Shown here: piece after piece, positions 40,453-49,659 of the stretch | Numbering within the stretch: the stretch's first letter is position 1 | Layout of the letters: every line of letters begins with the position of its first letter | Origin: Schlesneria paludicola DSM 18645 | Lineage (GTDB): Bacteria; Planctomycetota; Planctomycetia; Planctomycetales; Planctomycetaceae | DNA length: 64,000 bases | Assembly: GCA_945862235.1 (NCBI GenBank) | Contig: CAMAYU010000008.1 | Coordinates: forward strand, 1-64,000 | Direction: 5' to 3' | The notes under the pieces: model-generated | What the model was told of the DNA's origin: nothing | Seen by the model: the letters and a program-made list of their open reading frames with translations, nothing else | Database searches by the model: none | Position numbers and translations under genes: made by a program

Positions 40453-43400
40453 TCACGTGAGGTTGTCGCGGACGAAGTCTGCCAGCGGAGTGCGCAGCAA
40501 TTCGATTTGCGCCGACAATTGAGCCAGCATCGGCAATGCTTCCGCGAAGGCGTGTTGACTGCCGCACTGTTCCAGTTGCCACGCGAATTCCGAGGTGGCG
40601 ACGGCCCCGATGGCGAGCAGTTCTCCCCTCAGTGAATGCGACAGCCGTTGCACGACATCCGGCTGACTGAGGCGAATGGCTTCGCCAAGCCCCGTGAGCG
40701 TGGTCGTGGTCGACGACAGAAACAGTTGCGCGACTTCGGCGAGGAGCGACCGGTCGTCATCTACTCCCTCGAGTGCAGCCTTCCAGTCGATCAGCGCGAC
40801 GGGCAGAGACTCGATTGGCGTGGCGACTGAGCTGGAAGAGACTGCGGTCGGTTCTGATTTGCACGACGGACCGAACAGCGAGAGCAGTTTCTCGGCGAGC
40901 AGCTTCGCGCGGATCGGCTTGGGCAGATAATCGTCCATGCCCGCTTCGAGGCATCGTTCGCGATCGCCCTTCATCGCGTGAGCGGTCATGGCGACGATGA
41001 GCGTGTGTCCGCCCTGTCGTGCTTCCCTGTCGCGGATGGCTTGCGTGGCCTGCAAGCCATCCAGCTCCGGCATCTGTACGTCCATCAGAATCACGTCGAA
41101 CGGTTGCATCTGCCATTCGGCGATAGCGAGCCGTCCGTTGCCCGCCACCGTGACGCGGTGCCCTTGCTTCGTGAGCACGCCGACGGCCAGCTTTTGGTTG
41201 GCCGCGTTGTCTTCGGCCAGCAGCACATTCAGCGGACGGACGGCAAGAGCCGATCGTTCTTCATCCGTTGGCCGCGGCGGCGAATCGAGTGCGGCGACAC
41301 CCAGCGTGGTCACGATCGCATCGAACAGCTCGGACTGCTTGATCGGCTTCATCAGGCGGGCGGCGATGTTCAGTTCATCGCGTCGAGCCGCATCACCCTC
41401 GCGCCCGCTCGACGTGAGCATGATGATCTGCGTTTTGTCGAACTGGCTCTCGGCGCGAATCCACTCGGCCAGCATGAATCCGCTCACCTCGGGCATGTTC
41501 ACGTCGGACAGGATCAACCCGATGGAATTTCCTTGTGCAGAACTCTCGCGCAGCAGTCGCAGCGCGTCGTGAGCGTTTGAGGCCAGTACGGGACGCATTC
41601 CCCAGTTGCAGACCATTTCACCAAGGATGCGTCGGTTGGTGGCATTGTCATCGACGATCAGCACGTTGGTCTCGGCGACGACATCCGTGCGACGCTCGAC
41701 GCGCTGCGTGGCCTCATTGGGCACGGACATTTGTGCGGTGAAGTGAAACGTGCTGCCGCGCCCGACTTCGCTCTCCAGCCAGATGCGCCCGTGCATCAGC
41801 TCAACCAGCCGCGAGCTGATCGCCAATCCGAGTCCCGTGCCGCCGTAGGTGCGAGTCGTCGAGGAATCGGCTTGCTGGAACTCTTCAAAGACGAGGCCCT
41901 GCTTGTCGGCAGGAATGCCGATCCCCGTGTCAGTCACGGAGAACCGCAACAGGGCTTCGGTCTCGGTCCGCGACTCACAGCGGACGGTCAGTACGACTTC
42001 GCCATGCGGCGTGAATTTGATCGCGTTTCCGACGAGGTTGATGACGATCTGCCGCAACCGCGCGTAGTCTCCCTCCAGCAAGAACGGGACGTTGCCGTCG
42101 ATTTCAAAGGCCAGTTCGAGTCCCTGGCGTGAGGCCCGCACGGCCAGCGACTTCATCGTGTCGCCCAGTGTCTCGCGCACGTCGAAAATAGCGGGATCAA
42201 GTTCAAACTTGCCCGCTTCGATTTTCGAGAAGTCGAGGACATCGTTGATGAGCGTGAGCAAGGCGTCGCCCGACTCTTGGACGATCGAGAGATATTCTCG
42301 CTGGTTGTTCGTCAGCTCGGTATCGAGAACCAGTTCGGTCATACCGATGACCGCGTTCATTGGCGTGCGAATCTCGTGACTCATGTTGGCGAGGAAGTCG
42401 CTCTTGGCTTTGCTTGCCGCATCCGAAGCTGCTTTGGCTTTGCGCAGTTCCTGCTCGGCCCGCTGCTGAGCCGTCACGTCCCAGAACATGCCCTGAATAC
42501 CGATCACATGTCCGTCGGCCGCGCGAACCGGACCTTTGAACGTCTGGATGTAGAACCGTTGGCCGTCGGCGTGAATCATCTCTTCGATCGCTTCGATCGT
42601 GACCCCGGCCTCGAGAATGCGTTGATCGTCACTGCGGTACTTCGCGGCCAGATCCTGGGGAAACAAATCGAAGTCGGTTTTGCCGCGAAACGATTCGAGC
42701 GGATCACTGAGCGCTTCACAGAACCGCTTGTTGCCGAAGACGAAGCGAAATCCGGAGTCCTTCCGGAAGACGCTCAGCGGCAGGCTTTCGACCAGCGACT
42801 GGTAATGAGCATCCGATTCGCGCAATGCTTTCCGCGCGGCGACATCTTCCGTCACATCCCAGAACAAAACTTGCACACCGACGATTCGTCCCTCCTCATT
42901 TCGGATGGGCGACTTGACCCGGTTGATGACTCGTCGGGTGCCGTTCAGCCCCGCCAACTCCTCGTTGTCATGTAACACTTCGCCGCGTTCCATTACCCTC
43001 CGGTCATCGGCGGCGTACTTGCGAGCCAGCGCTGCTGGGAAGAGATCGAAGTCGGATTTTCCTAACACGGTGTCCGCCGTGACTCCGTGCTGTTCGCAAT
43101 AGTGGCGGTTCACAAACGTGCGACGGCCCTGAGCGTCCTTGCGAATCAGGCTGAGCGGCATCTGGTCGGTGAGCGACCGATGTTCGGCCAAGGCGTCGGC
43201 CATCTCTTTGGCGGAATTGCGTTGGGCGGTCACGTCGGTCGCAACGAGCAATGCGAACGGCTCACGATCACCACCGAGACGGATCGCCCTGAGACGAGCT
43301 TCCAACCAGCAAACGGCTCCGCTCGGCTGCTCGATCCGAAACGCGGACTCCGACCAAATATCGGGAGCCAACTTCGTCAACTGAATGCTCAATGCCGCTC

Positions 43401-43614
43401 GATCTTCCGAGTGAACCGCATCAATCCACGATGCTCCACTCGAACCGAACTCGTCCCTCGAACGGCCAAATGCGGTCTCGGCGCTGCGGTTCCAATCACT
43501 CACACGGCGACCGTCCAGCGCGAGGCACGCCACCAATTCGCTCGTTGCGTCCAGCAACAACGGCAATGCCGCTGAAAGAGGACGCGAAGGACTCGACTCG
43601 CTGGAACTGTGCAT
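40453..43614 (-). CDS. Hybrid histidine kinase: 3 PAS, HisKA, HATPase, 2 REC, HPt
   Basis: A 1053-residue soluble phosphorelay protein. Three PAS domains come first (about 15-390); the second and third share GKxDFDLFPxxLAxKYxxDD and are probably duplicates. HisKA follows with phospho-acceptor MSHEIRTPMNAVIG, then the ATPase domain (GNAIKFTPHGEV, DTGIGIPADKQGLVFEEFQQ, GTGLGLAIS). Receiver 1 has VLIVDDNATNRRI and LILSDVNMPEVSG; receiver 2 has VLLAEDNAANQKL and VILMDVQMPELDG. The C-terminal HPt domain has its His in LSHSLRGEL. There is no membrane segment, so it senses a cytoplasmic signal. All relay residues are present, and no output regulator is adjacent. The start at ATG 43614 is supported only by position. 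Confidence 0.94.
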   Translation of the reverse strand: MHSSSESSPSRPLSAALPLLLDATSELVACLALDGRRVSDWNRSAETAFGRSRDEFGSSGASWIDAVHSEDRAALSIQLTKLAPDIWSESAFRIEQPSGAVCWLEARLRAIRLGGDREPFALLVATDVTAQRNSAKEMADALAEHRSLTDQMPLSLIRKDAQGRRTFVNRHYCEQHGVTADTVLGKSDFDLFPAALARKYAADDRRVMERGEVLHDNEELAGLNGTRRVINRVKSPIRNEEGRIVGVQVLFWDVTEDVAARKALRESDAHYQSLVESLPLSVFRKDSGFRFVFGNKRFCEALSDPLESFRGKTDFDLFPQDLAAKYRSDDQRILEAGVTIEAIEEMIHADGQRFYIQTFKGPVRAADGHVIGIQGMFWDVTAQQRAEQELRKAKAASDAASKAKSDFLANMSHEIRTPMNAVIGMTELVLDTELTNNQREYLSIVQESGDALLTLINDVLDFSKIEAGKFELDPAIFDVRETLGDTMKSLAVRASRQGLELAFEIDGNVPFLLEGDYARLRQIVINLVGNAIKFTPHGEVVLTVRCESRTETEALLRFSVTDTGIGIPADKQGLVFEEFQQADSSTTRTYGGTGLGLAISSRLVELMHGRIWLESEVGRGSTFHFTAQMSVPNEATQRVERRTDVVAETNVLIVDDNATNRRILGEMVCNWGMRPVLASNAHDALRLLRESSAQGNSIGLILSDVNMPEVSGFMLAEWIRAESQFDKTQIIMLTSSGREGDAARRDELNIAARLMKPIKQSELFDAIVTTLGVAALDSPPRPTDEERSALAVRPLNVLLAEDNAANQKLAVGVLTKQGHRVTVAGNGRLAIAEWQMQPFDVILMDVQMPELDGLQATQAIRDREARQGGHTLIVAMTAHAMKGDRERCLEAGMDDYLPKPIRAKLLAEKLLSLFGPSCKSEPTAVSSSSVATPIESLPVALIDWKAALEGVDDDRSLLAEVAQLFLSSTTTTLTGLGEAIRLSQPDVVQRLSHSLRGELLAIGAVATSEFAWQLEQCGSQHAFAEALPMLAQLSAQIELLRTPLADFVRDNLT

Positions 43615-44152
43615 GCGCGAACGCCGTTCTATGTCTGAAACAAGCGATCTTATCTTTTGAAGAATTACTGCCTGACAGAACACGCCCGATGATTGATATC
43701 GGGGACCGCATCTACTCAGCCTCCTAGGCGACCGGCAAGACTTGTCTTCCCCACATCAACCCGAAGTGTGAACGAGGGCGAAGTCGATCGACGACCTCGT
43801 TCACACTTCGGGCTGGTGTGTTCGGGTGAATCATTTCTTGCCGGTCCCCTAAGCCGAGCATCCTTTCCGAACGATGCCACTACAGCGAAGTCCGTCTCCA
43901 TGAGGCTCTTTTGCATCGAGTTCAAAATGAGGCCGAAATCGCGTGCATCGCGATGTGTGGAAAGACTCGGCAATCTGCGGTGAATATCGGAGGCTGTTTT
44001 TTAGCATTAAAGTCAACGCAGCACTCCATCTTTACCGTGTGGCGGCGAGTCGCAACTGCTTGTCGGGACAAGGCTCTGCGACCGCACGTTGACACGTTTT
44101 GGGGTCGCTACTAAAGTCCCGCCCGCTTGAGACCCCGGTCAAACGGGGATGG
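43615..44152. other. Divergent intergenic region
   Basis: Between the hybrid kinase and the amidase gene. It contains the nested palindrome at 43725-43852. From 43870 to 44152 I see no gene or clear repeat; GACCCCGGTC followed by GGGG (44131-44149) lies just before the amidase start. Confidence 0.5.
43725..43852. repeat. Palindrome interrupted by another palindrome
   Basis: Outer arms TAGGCGACCGGCAAGA (43725-43740) and TCTTGCCGGTCCCCTAA (43836-43852) belong to the family at 9642-9744. The usual GTCACTCCGTGAC centre is missing; a complete CCAACCCGAAGTGTGAACGA-family palindrome (43752-43780 with 43792-43820) is in its place. Confidence 0.87.
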
Positions 44153-44950
44153 ATGGATAACCCAATGGAATGGGTGATGAACGCCAACAGGATGAATTCG
44201 GCGAGGCCCGCGTGTGATGGTGGACTGCTCTCTTTCGGGCAGTCCGCGCGATCGCTGTTCGTGCTGAGTTCTTTGATTGGGAGCATGGGGTGTCTCGGAT
44301 GCTATCGGCCTGCCGTAGTGCCTCCCTCCGCTTCAATTGGTCGTCAAGGCTGGCCCGCCGGACCAGCGCCCGTCGTGCCGTTACCGATCAGTCCGCCATC
44401 GACCTTACCTCCCTCAATGGTCCCGGAAACTCCACCGGTTACTCCGATCACGAGAGACAATCCCTGGAAGCCGGATGCGGCGCTCCGCGATTGGAAATAC
44501 CTCGTGCTGCATCACACGGCGTCGAATAGTGGCGATGTTGAGTCCATTCATGAGTCACACTTGAAGAACAAAGATAAGAACGGAAACCCGTGGTTGGGAA
44601 TCGGCTACCACTTCGTGATTGGCAACGGCCACGGAATGGATGATGGCGACATCGAGCCAACCTTCCGCTGGAAGCAGCAGATGCAGGGAGCTCACGCGGG
44701 AGTCGCAGACTACAATCAACACGGCGTTGGGATCGTGCTGGTTGGAAACTTTGAAGACGAGGCACCGACGAAGGCTCAGTTGGCGTCGGTCAAACGATTA
44801 GTGCGAGTGCTGGCGCGAGAATACGAGATCGGAACGACTCACATCGTTGGACACGGTGATGTGAAGCCGACCGAATGTCCTGGAAGTCACTTTCCACTGT
44901 CGGATATCCGCGAAACGGTCGCGGCGTTGAATGATGAGGATCTGCGTTAA
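44153..44950 (+). CDS. PGRP-type N-acetylmuramoyl-L-alanine amidase lipoprotein
   Basis: A 265-residue putative lipoprotein. The N-terminus has a hydrophobic stretch (SLFVLSSLIGSMGCLGC) with a plausible lipobox, then a Pro-rich linker (about 60-105). The catalytic domain (about 110-260) is an amidase_2/PGRP fold that cleaves the amide bond between muramic acid and stem peptide. Zinc ligands are His in YLVLHHTAS, and His and Cys in GHGDVKPTECPG; YHFVIGNGHGMDDGDIEPTF and AGVADYNQHGVGIVLVGNFE are family segments. The start is uncertain: ATGs at 44153, 44165 and 44177 are in frame. Its presence supports a peptidoglycan-containing cell wall. Confidence 0.9.
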   Translation: MDNPMEWVMNANRMNSARPACDGGLLSFGQSARSLFVLSSLIGSMGCLGCYRPAVVPPSASIGRQGWPAGPAPVVPLPISPPSTLPPSMVPETPPVTPITRDNPWKPDAALRDWKYLVLHHTASNSGDVESIHESHLKNKDKNGNPWLGIGYHFVIGNGHGMDDGDIEPTFRWKQQMQGAHAGVADYNQHGVGIVLVGNFEDEAPTKAQLASVKRLVRVLAREYEIGTTHIVGHGDVKPTECPGSHFPLSDIRETVAALNDEDLR

Positions 44951-45085
44951 CGACTGCGGAGCGGTCGGTGGCGATGAGATACAAGAAACCCGATCGGTCG
45001 TTCATGAGAGCGATTCCGATCGTCACCGGGCGCTAAGCCCACTCCAATCGCTTCGCGCGATTCGGACTGAAGGAGGTTCGCGGAT

Positions 45086-46033
45086 ATGACCGAACGATCC
45101 TATTTTGATTCCCAATCGGATGACGCATTCGATTCTCCGCGCGACGGTGCCTCTGCGGAGGCGGGACGCTTCGCCAATGAATTCGCCTGCGCACGTCGCA
45201 TGGTCGATTTGACCGGCCCGGCGCTGCCAGATGCGGAACCGACCGGTGACGTTGAAGAGCCTCACGCTCAGGATCACGATGCCGAAGCCGAACAGCGCTG
45301 GCCGTCGCATCCTGAGATTTTGGAGTTGCTCGAAACGCTGCTCGAAGCGAATCCCGAGTTGGTCCCCGCCAAAGAGACCAAGGGTTGCGAGCAGCCTCAC
45401 GCTGTCTATCTTCCCGAAAACTATGAGCCAGCTTACGCGTATCCGCTCGTCGTGTGGTTTCACGATGACGGCGGTTCGGAAGCGGACTTGAGCCGTGTGA
45501 TGCCGCAGATCAGCAACCGCAACTACATCGGTGTCGCGCTACGCGGGAACACGAAGTTGGAACGGGGCCACGGCTGGTCGCTCGATGAGGCGGGCGTGAC
45601 TTCGCTCGTGGAAGATGTGCGAGCCGTCGCCGTCTCAATGCGGCGCGAGTACCACATTCACAGCGAACGGATCTATCTCGCGGGCTTCGGTCGGGGTGCG
45701 ACCGCCGCAGTGGAAGTGATGCTGCGACAACCCGACTGGTTCGGCGGAGTTCTCAGCTTGAACGGCCAGTTCCCCAAGATCGACCCGTCGCTAGAAAACC
45801 TTCCCGAACTGAAGGACAAACGCATCCTGTTGGCCACGTCGATCGACTGCCAGACCACGAAGGTGGGCGACGTGGTGGCGACCGGACGTTTGCTCTACGC
45901 CGCAGGGATGCTGGTCGGAACGCGGGTCTACCAAGATTCGGGCCGCAAGCCCTCCAAAAAGATGCTGCGCGACATCGACTCGTGGCTGATGGACGACATC
46001 TGTGCGACGGATACTGCGGGCTTGGTGGCGTAA
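45086..46033 (+). CDS. Alpha/beta-hydrolase-fold protein lacking the serine nucleophile
   Basis: A 315-residue protein behind a strong AGGAGG (9 bases before ATG 45086). Residues about 1-100 are acidic and poorly conserved in appearance. Residues about 105-300 follow the phospholipase/carboxylesterase pattern: AYPLVVWFHDDGGSEADLSR, MPQISNRNYIGVALRG, VEDVRAVAVSMRREYHIHSE and RIYLAGFGRGATAAVEVMLR. The last should hold GxSxG, but the DNA reads GGC TTC GGT CGG GGT, giving Gly202 in place of Ser. The region that should hold the catalytic His (RVYQDSGRKPSKKMLRDIDS) also lacks one. A non-enzymatic binding role is likely. It may be co-transcribed with the amidase gene 135 bases upstream. Confidence 0.82.
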   Translation: MTERSYFDSQSDDAFDSPRDGASAEAGRFANEFACARRMVDLTGPALPDAEPTGDVEEPHAQDHDAEAEQRWPSHPEILELLETLLEANPELVPAKETKGCEQPHAVYLPENYEPAYAYPLVVWFHDDGGSEADLSRVMPQISNRNYIGVALRGNTKLERGHGWSLDEAGVTSLVEDVRAVAVSMRREYHIHSERIYLAGFGRGATAAVEVMLRQPDWFGGVLSLNGQFPKIDPSLENLPELKDKRILLATSIDCQTTKVGDVVATGRLLYAAGMLVGTRVYQDSGRKPSKKMLRDIDSWLMDDICATDTAGLVA

Positions 46034-46065
46034 CCGCGAACCGTTCGGTTGAACGCAAGAAAAAC

Positions 46066-46096
46066 AACAGCCCGGTCTGAGAAAGACCGGGCTGTT
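46066..46096. terminator. Bidirectional intrinsic terminator
   Basis: A perfect 13-base stem, AACAGCCCGGTCT (46066-46078) with AGACCGGGCTGTT (46084-46096), loop of 5. TCGTTT follows on the plus strand and GTTTTTCTT on the minus strand. It sits between the convergent hydrolase-fold and DUF1080 genes and should stop both transcripts. Confidence 0.92.
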
Positions 46097-46153
46097 TCGT
46101 TTCCAAGTCGCATCATGGCCGAGGCCAATTCCACAGACCGATGCCAGCGACAA

Positions 46154-47149
46154 TCACTTCTTCTCGACGACCCAAATGTTCCGGAAGCGAACCGGATCAC
46201 CGTGATCTTGCAGGAAGAGCGCGCCGGGCTTCTCGTCGTTGCGTCCGCCGCCGGGAGTCTTATTCAGCTCCAAGGCATCATGCACAACGACGCCGTTGTG
46301 CTTCATCGACACTTTGGCGGGAGCGGTCACTTTTCCTTCGGCGTCGAACTTCGCACAAGTGAACTCCACGTCGTAGGTTTGCCAGCTCAGCGGCGGCAGG
46401 CACATGTTGATTTTCGGCTTTGAGTTCTTGTAGATGCCGCCGCACTCGTTGTCTTCCCCTTCGAGACCGAACGAGTCGAGGATCTGGCACTCGTACTGGT
46501 CTCCCAAATACATGCCGCTGTTGCCGCGTCCCTGTCCGGTGGCGAAGGGCATGTACGGAGAGCGGAATTCGAGATGCAGCGTGTAGTTCTCGAAGACCTG
46601 CTTGGTGCGAGTTCCGACACCCATCAGCCCGGCCTCTTCAGCCTTACCGGGGTTCCACTGCTCGACATTGCTGCCGTCGAAGAGAACCAACGCTCCCTCG
46701 GGGGGGCGCATTCCGAGTGAGGGGGATTCGCGGTGGAGTCGCTTCAATTCTCCGGACTTGTCGGCCCGCTTCAGGACGAGTGAGCCGTTGGCGATCGTCG
46801 CTTCAAAGTCACCGCCCGCAAGCTTGGTCGTTCCGTCCTTGGTCTCTCCTGAAACCTTGTGCTTCTCTTTTTTCACAGCATCCCAACCCGCGCCGGGCAG
46901 GCCACCGGAATAGACAACGCCATCAAACTTGCCGTTGCCGCGCGCGATGATCTGCACGCCGAACGAAAGGTCTCCGACCTTGCCGATGTACTCGCCCTGA
47001 AGTTGGAAGTCGGGACCAGCCTCTTTCCCGTCGAGGAACGCTTGTTTGGGATTCGGTTTGTCTTGAGCCATCACTGGCACTGAGACTGCCATTCCGAGCA
47101 GGACCAAGCACGACGACACAGCCCACGAAGATCTTTTCCACTGACTCAT
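46154..47149 (-). CDS. Secreted DUF1080 (3-keto-disaccharide hydrolase-like) protein
   Basis: A 331-residue exported protein. The ATG at 47149 opens a signal peptide (MSQWKRSSWAVSSCLVLLGM, then PVMAQD). Residues about 35-125 are a beta-rich leader (GPDFQLQGEYIGKVGDLSFG). The DUF1080 domain (about 145-330) is a concanavalin-like fold: GALVLFDGSNVEQWNPGKAE, NYTLHLEFRSPYMPFATGQG, RGNSGMYLGDQYECQILDSF, then ECGGIYKNSKPKINMCLPPL and the closing IRFRNIWVVE type strand (VRFRNIWVVEKK). DUF1080 proteins are greatly expanded in planctomycetes, and some are 3-keto-glycoside hydrolases or lyases. The exact substrate is unknown. Confidence 0.93.
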   Translation of the reverse strand: MSQWKRSSWAVSSCLVLLGMAVSVPVMAQDKPNPKQAFLDGKEAGPDFQLQGEYIGKVGDLSFGVQIIARGNGKFDGVVYSGGLPGAGWDAVKKEKHKVSGETKDGTTKLAGGDFEATIANGSLVLKRADKSGELKRLHRESPSLGMRPPEGALVLFDGSNVEQWNPGKAEEAGLMGVGTRTKQVFENYTLHLEFRSPYMPFATGQGRGNSGMYLGDQYECQILDSFGLEGEDNECGGIYKNSKPKINMCLPPLSWQTYDVEFTCAKFDAEGKVTAPAKVSMKHNGVVVHDALELNKTPGGGRNDEKPGALFLQDHGDPVRFRNIWVVEKK

Positions 47150-47455
47150 GCCGGACACTCCTTGATGTAGACCCCAGTTGAATGACTGACCAGCCGCGAG
47201 CAACCTTGCCGCGTCGAAACTGGCTGTCACGAAGCGGGGGGACAGTAGCAGCCGCGCGACCCGGCAAACAACCAAGGAACGGGTTTGCAATCAGTTTCCG
47301 GCATTCGTAGTCCGGCCCCCTTGGTTCGGGCGTGTCCATTCGCAGTCGTCGTCGATGAGGATCGTTTTCGTCCGGACCAAGGTGTCCGGACTACGTGACC
47401 GCGAGTCAGAAACTTGTTGCGCACCCGTTCTCAAGTCCGCTCGGCGCGGTTCGCG
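47150..47455. other. Intergenic region with one palindrome
   Basis: Between two minus-strand genes. Only the element at 47306-47395 is recognisable. Confidence 0.5.
47306..47395. repeat. Palindrome with CGTAGTCCGG arms
   Basis: Left arm CGTAGTCCGGCCCCCTTGGT... and right arm ending ACCAAGGTGTCCGGACTACG pair at about 23 of 27 positions around a loop of about 36 bases. A short related hairpin with AGTCCGGC lies at 12905-12930. Confidence 0.8.
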
Positions 47456-48859
47456 TCACTTCACGCGAAACCGCTTCATCCACTTGCGGTCGATCCAACT
47501 CTTCAGCATCCAAGCCCAGCCGCTGTGAGACGTGAAGCCCATGTAATCGAGGATCGCTGTGCCGTCTCCGCAGGACAGCAGTGACAGGAACCGGCGCTGG
47601 GGCTTGTAGTCGTGAAGCCGCTTTCCCGCGAAGTGCCTGCGGAGGTTCTTCCACAACACCGGCGCTTGTCGGACCGCATAGACGCCCGCTTTGGGGACGA
47701 GCGCCCCTTCGATGTCGGCTGTGTCGCCCGAGATGAAGACGGGCACATTCGCCGTGGTCTGAAGAGTGCGGCGGGCCTTCAAGAAACCTCGCTCCGATTT
47801 GGGAAGTTCGAAGCCGCGCAGGGCCATCGGAGGCGAGGCCCCTGCCGCCCAGATGACGAGGTCCGCGCGAATGCGTTCGCCGGTCTCCAACACGAGTGAC
47901 GAAGGGCCTTCGTCATCGCAGTCGATCACCGGCGAACCGAGATGCAGGTCGATGCCTCGCAGGCTCAAGAGTTTGCTCACACGACGCACGGTGCGCGGCG
48001 AATAGCCTGCCAGCAGCGCCACGCTGCCATCCACAATGCGTACGTCGGCGGGAAGCTCCAACTCGTGCTTGTGCTGTTCGAGACAGAGGGCCAGTTCCAC
48101 TCCGGAAGCTCCCGCACCGACAACGACGATTTGAAGCAACTCGGGACCGGGGGCCATTCGCCACTGCTCAACCAACTCACGGAAGCGAACGCTGAACCGT
48201 TCCAAAAAGGACGTGAGTGGCTTCACGCTGATGAGGATGCGATGCGCCTGCCACAGCGGTTCGGCGGCCGGGACGGAACCGATGTTGATCGCCGCCACGT
48301 CAAACGACAGTGCCGGTTGGTGTGCGAACTCAATGACGCGCGTCACCGGGTCGAGACGGTTGGCGCGATCGACGATCAGCTTCACGCCGCAGCGGGCACA
48401 AAGTTTGGGGAGGTCGATGAGCATCTGGTCCGGTTGGTACATCCCCGCCAGCGTGGAGGGCAACATGCTGCTGTATGCCGCGCGGTCGAATGCCGTCACC
48501 AGCGTGAGTTCCACGCCGGGAATCGGCCTGCGTCGCCACCATGTCAGGAGTTGCAGGTGCGCGTGACCGGCGCCGATCAGCACGAGTTGCTTCGGGGGGG
48601 GAGGCGGTACGGGGGGAGCGGGAACCGGCGGCGTTGGTTTCGCGGATGTCGAAACCGCCTCGATCTGGCCGACCACTTCCACTCGCTCCATGACGACAGA
48701 GTCGTCCTCCAGAAACTCCGTCACTTCGATGGCATCGTCGTCAATGCTTTCTGCGATGGCTTCCGTGAACTCGATCTCGATCGGCTCGCCTTCGACGAGA
48801 GGAGACACCTCGGGCGGCTTCCGTTCCGGATCATCCTGTGATGTGCGCGAGGTGGGCAT
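47456..48859 (-). CDS. SelD-type FAD/NAD(P) oxidoreductase with acidic leader
   Basis: A 467-residue flavoprotein. After an acidic leader and a Pro run (about residues 1-90), the FAD Rossmann motif is LVLIGAGHAHLQLLTWWRRR, with the GHAH pattern of the oxidoreductase domain found beside or fused to selenophosphate synthetase (SelD), related to NDH-2. The second nucleotide motif is IVVVGAGASGVELALCLEQH, and VPVFISGDTADIEG with AGVYAVRQAPVLWKNLRRHF complete the fold. No selD, selA or tRNA-Sec gene is in the window. The C-terminus has a basic helix (WMLKSWIDRKWMKRFRVK), possibly for membrane contact. The electron acceptor is unknown. Confidence 0.87.
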   Translation of the reverse strand: MPTSRTSQDDPERKPPEVSPLVEGEPIEIEFTEAIAESIDDDAIEVTEFLEDDSVVMERVEVVGQIEAVSTSAKPTPPVPAPPVPPPPPKQLVLIGAGHAHLQLLTWWRRRPIPGVELTLVTAFDRAAYSSMLPSTLAGMYQPDQMLIDLPKLCARCGVKLIVDRANRLDPVTRVIEFAHQPALSFDVAAINIGSVPAAEPLWQAHRILISVKPLTSFLERFSVRFRELVEQWRMAPGPELLQIVVVGAGASGVELALCLEQHKHELELPADVRIVDGSVALLAGYSPRTVRRVSKLLSLRGIDLHLGSPVIDCDDEGPSSLVLETGERIRADLVIWAAGASPPMALRGFELPKSERGFLKARRTLQTTANVPVFISGDTADIEGALVPKAGVYAVRQAPVLWKNLRRHFAGKRLHDYKPQRRFLSLLSCGDGTAILDYMGFTSHSGWAWMLKSWIDRKWMKRFRVK

Positions 48860-48915
48860 GTCTGCTGTAAAGATCGGGCTTCGAGAGGGTGAGCATCAGG
48901 AGTTGGCGACGTGGA

Positions 48916-48947
48916 CTGTAGGACGGGCACTCCAGCCCGTCCTACAG
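48916..48947. repeat. Perfect short palindrome
   Basis: CTGTAGGACGGGC (48916-48928) and GCCCGTCCTACAG (48935-48947), 13 bases without mismatch, loop of 6. It lies 41 bases beyond the pyrE stop codon on the minus strand and could end that transcript, although no T-run follows. Confidence 0.8.
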
Positions 48948-48987
48948 GTCGATGATTTCCTGCCACTCGATCAAGCAGGTTCTTCGC

Positions 48988-49539
48988 TCACTGTGGTGGA
49001 GCGATCCCAAAGTCTTCGATGCTCAGCAAGGCACGGAAGGGAAGGTTGCGAGCCGCGAAGTTCGCAGCTCCTCCTTCTTTGCGATCGACGATCCCGACGA
49101 CGCAAACCACCTCACAACCGAACTCAATGATCCGGTCCACGGCTTGGAGTGCGCTGCCACCAGTCGTCACCACGTCGTCAATCACCACGACTTTCGAGCC
49201 GGGACGAACCGGGCCTTCCACATACTTCTGCGTCCCGTGTCCCTTGGCCTCCTTACGGACCAGAAATCCGTCGAGCGATCGCCCCGACTCGGCTGCGGCC
49301 ACCAAGACGCCGCCAACAATCGGGTCTGCTCCGATCGTCATCCCGCCGATGGCATCGAACGGGACATCATTCAGCAATGCGAGCAATCCGAGACTGACCT
49401 GCCTGAGGCCGGTCGAATGGAGCGAGATCTGCTTTCCGTCGAGGTAGTACGTCGATTTCTTGCCCGAAGCGAGGGTGAAGTCCCCGAACTTCAAAGCGCG
49501 TTCATGGAAGAGACGGATCAGTTGCGAACGGTCATACAT
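48988..49539 (-). CDS. pyrE: Orotate phosphoribosyltransferase
   Basis: A 183-residue type I phosphoribosyltransferase that joins orotate and PRPP to form OMP, the fifth step of de novo pyrimidine synthesis. The start MYDRSQLIRLFHERALKFGD and FTLASGKKSTYYLDGKQISL are typical of PyrE, with the K-K-S-x-Y-Y orotate contact. The PRPP loop is VVVIDDVVTTGGSALQAVDR and the flexible loop has KEAKGHGTQKYVEG. The ATG at 49539 follows AAGG; a longer frame to 49620 does not fit the family. No other pyr gene is adjacent. Confidence 0.95.
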   Translation of the reverse strand: MYDRSQLIRLFHERALKFGDFTLASGKKSTYYLDGKQISLHSTGLRQVSLGLLALLNDVPFDAIGGMTIGADPIVGGVLVAAAESGRSLDGFLVRKEAKGHGTQKYVEGPVRPGSKVVVIDDVVTTGGSALQAVDRIIEFGCEVVCVVGIVDRKEGGAANFAARNLPFRALLSIEDFGIAPPQ

Positions 49540-49659
49540 CGACGGACCTTTACGTGGAGGAGTGGTTGACAGGCCCATCTTACTGTCGCCCCGAACGCGA
49601 CAGAAGTGAGGCTCGCCCACTCTCTCAAGGCCATCGTCATGTTGAAATTGTGGTGTTGG

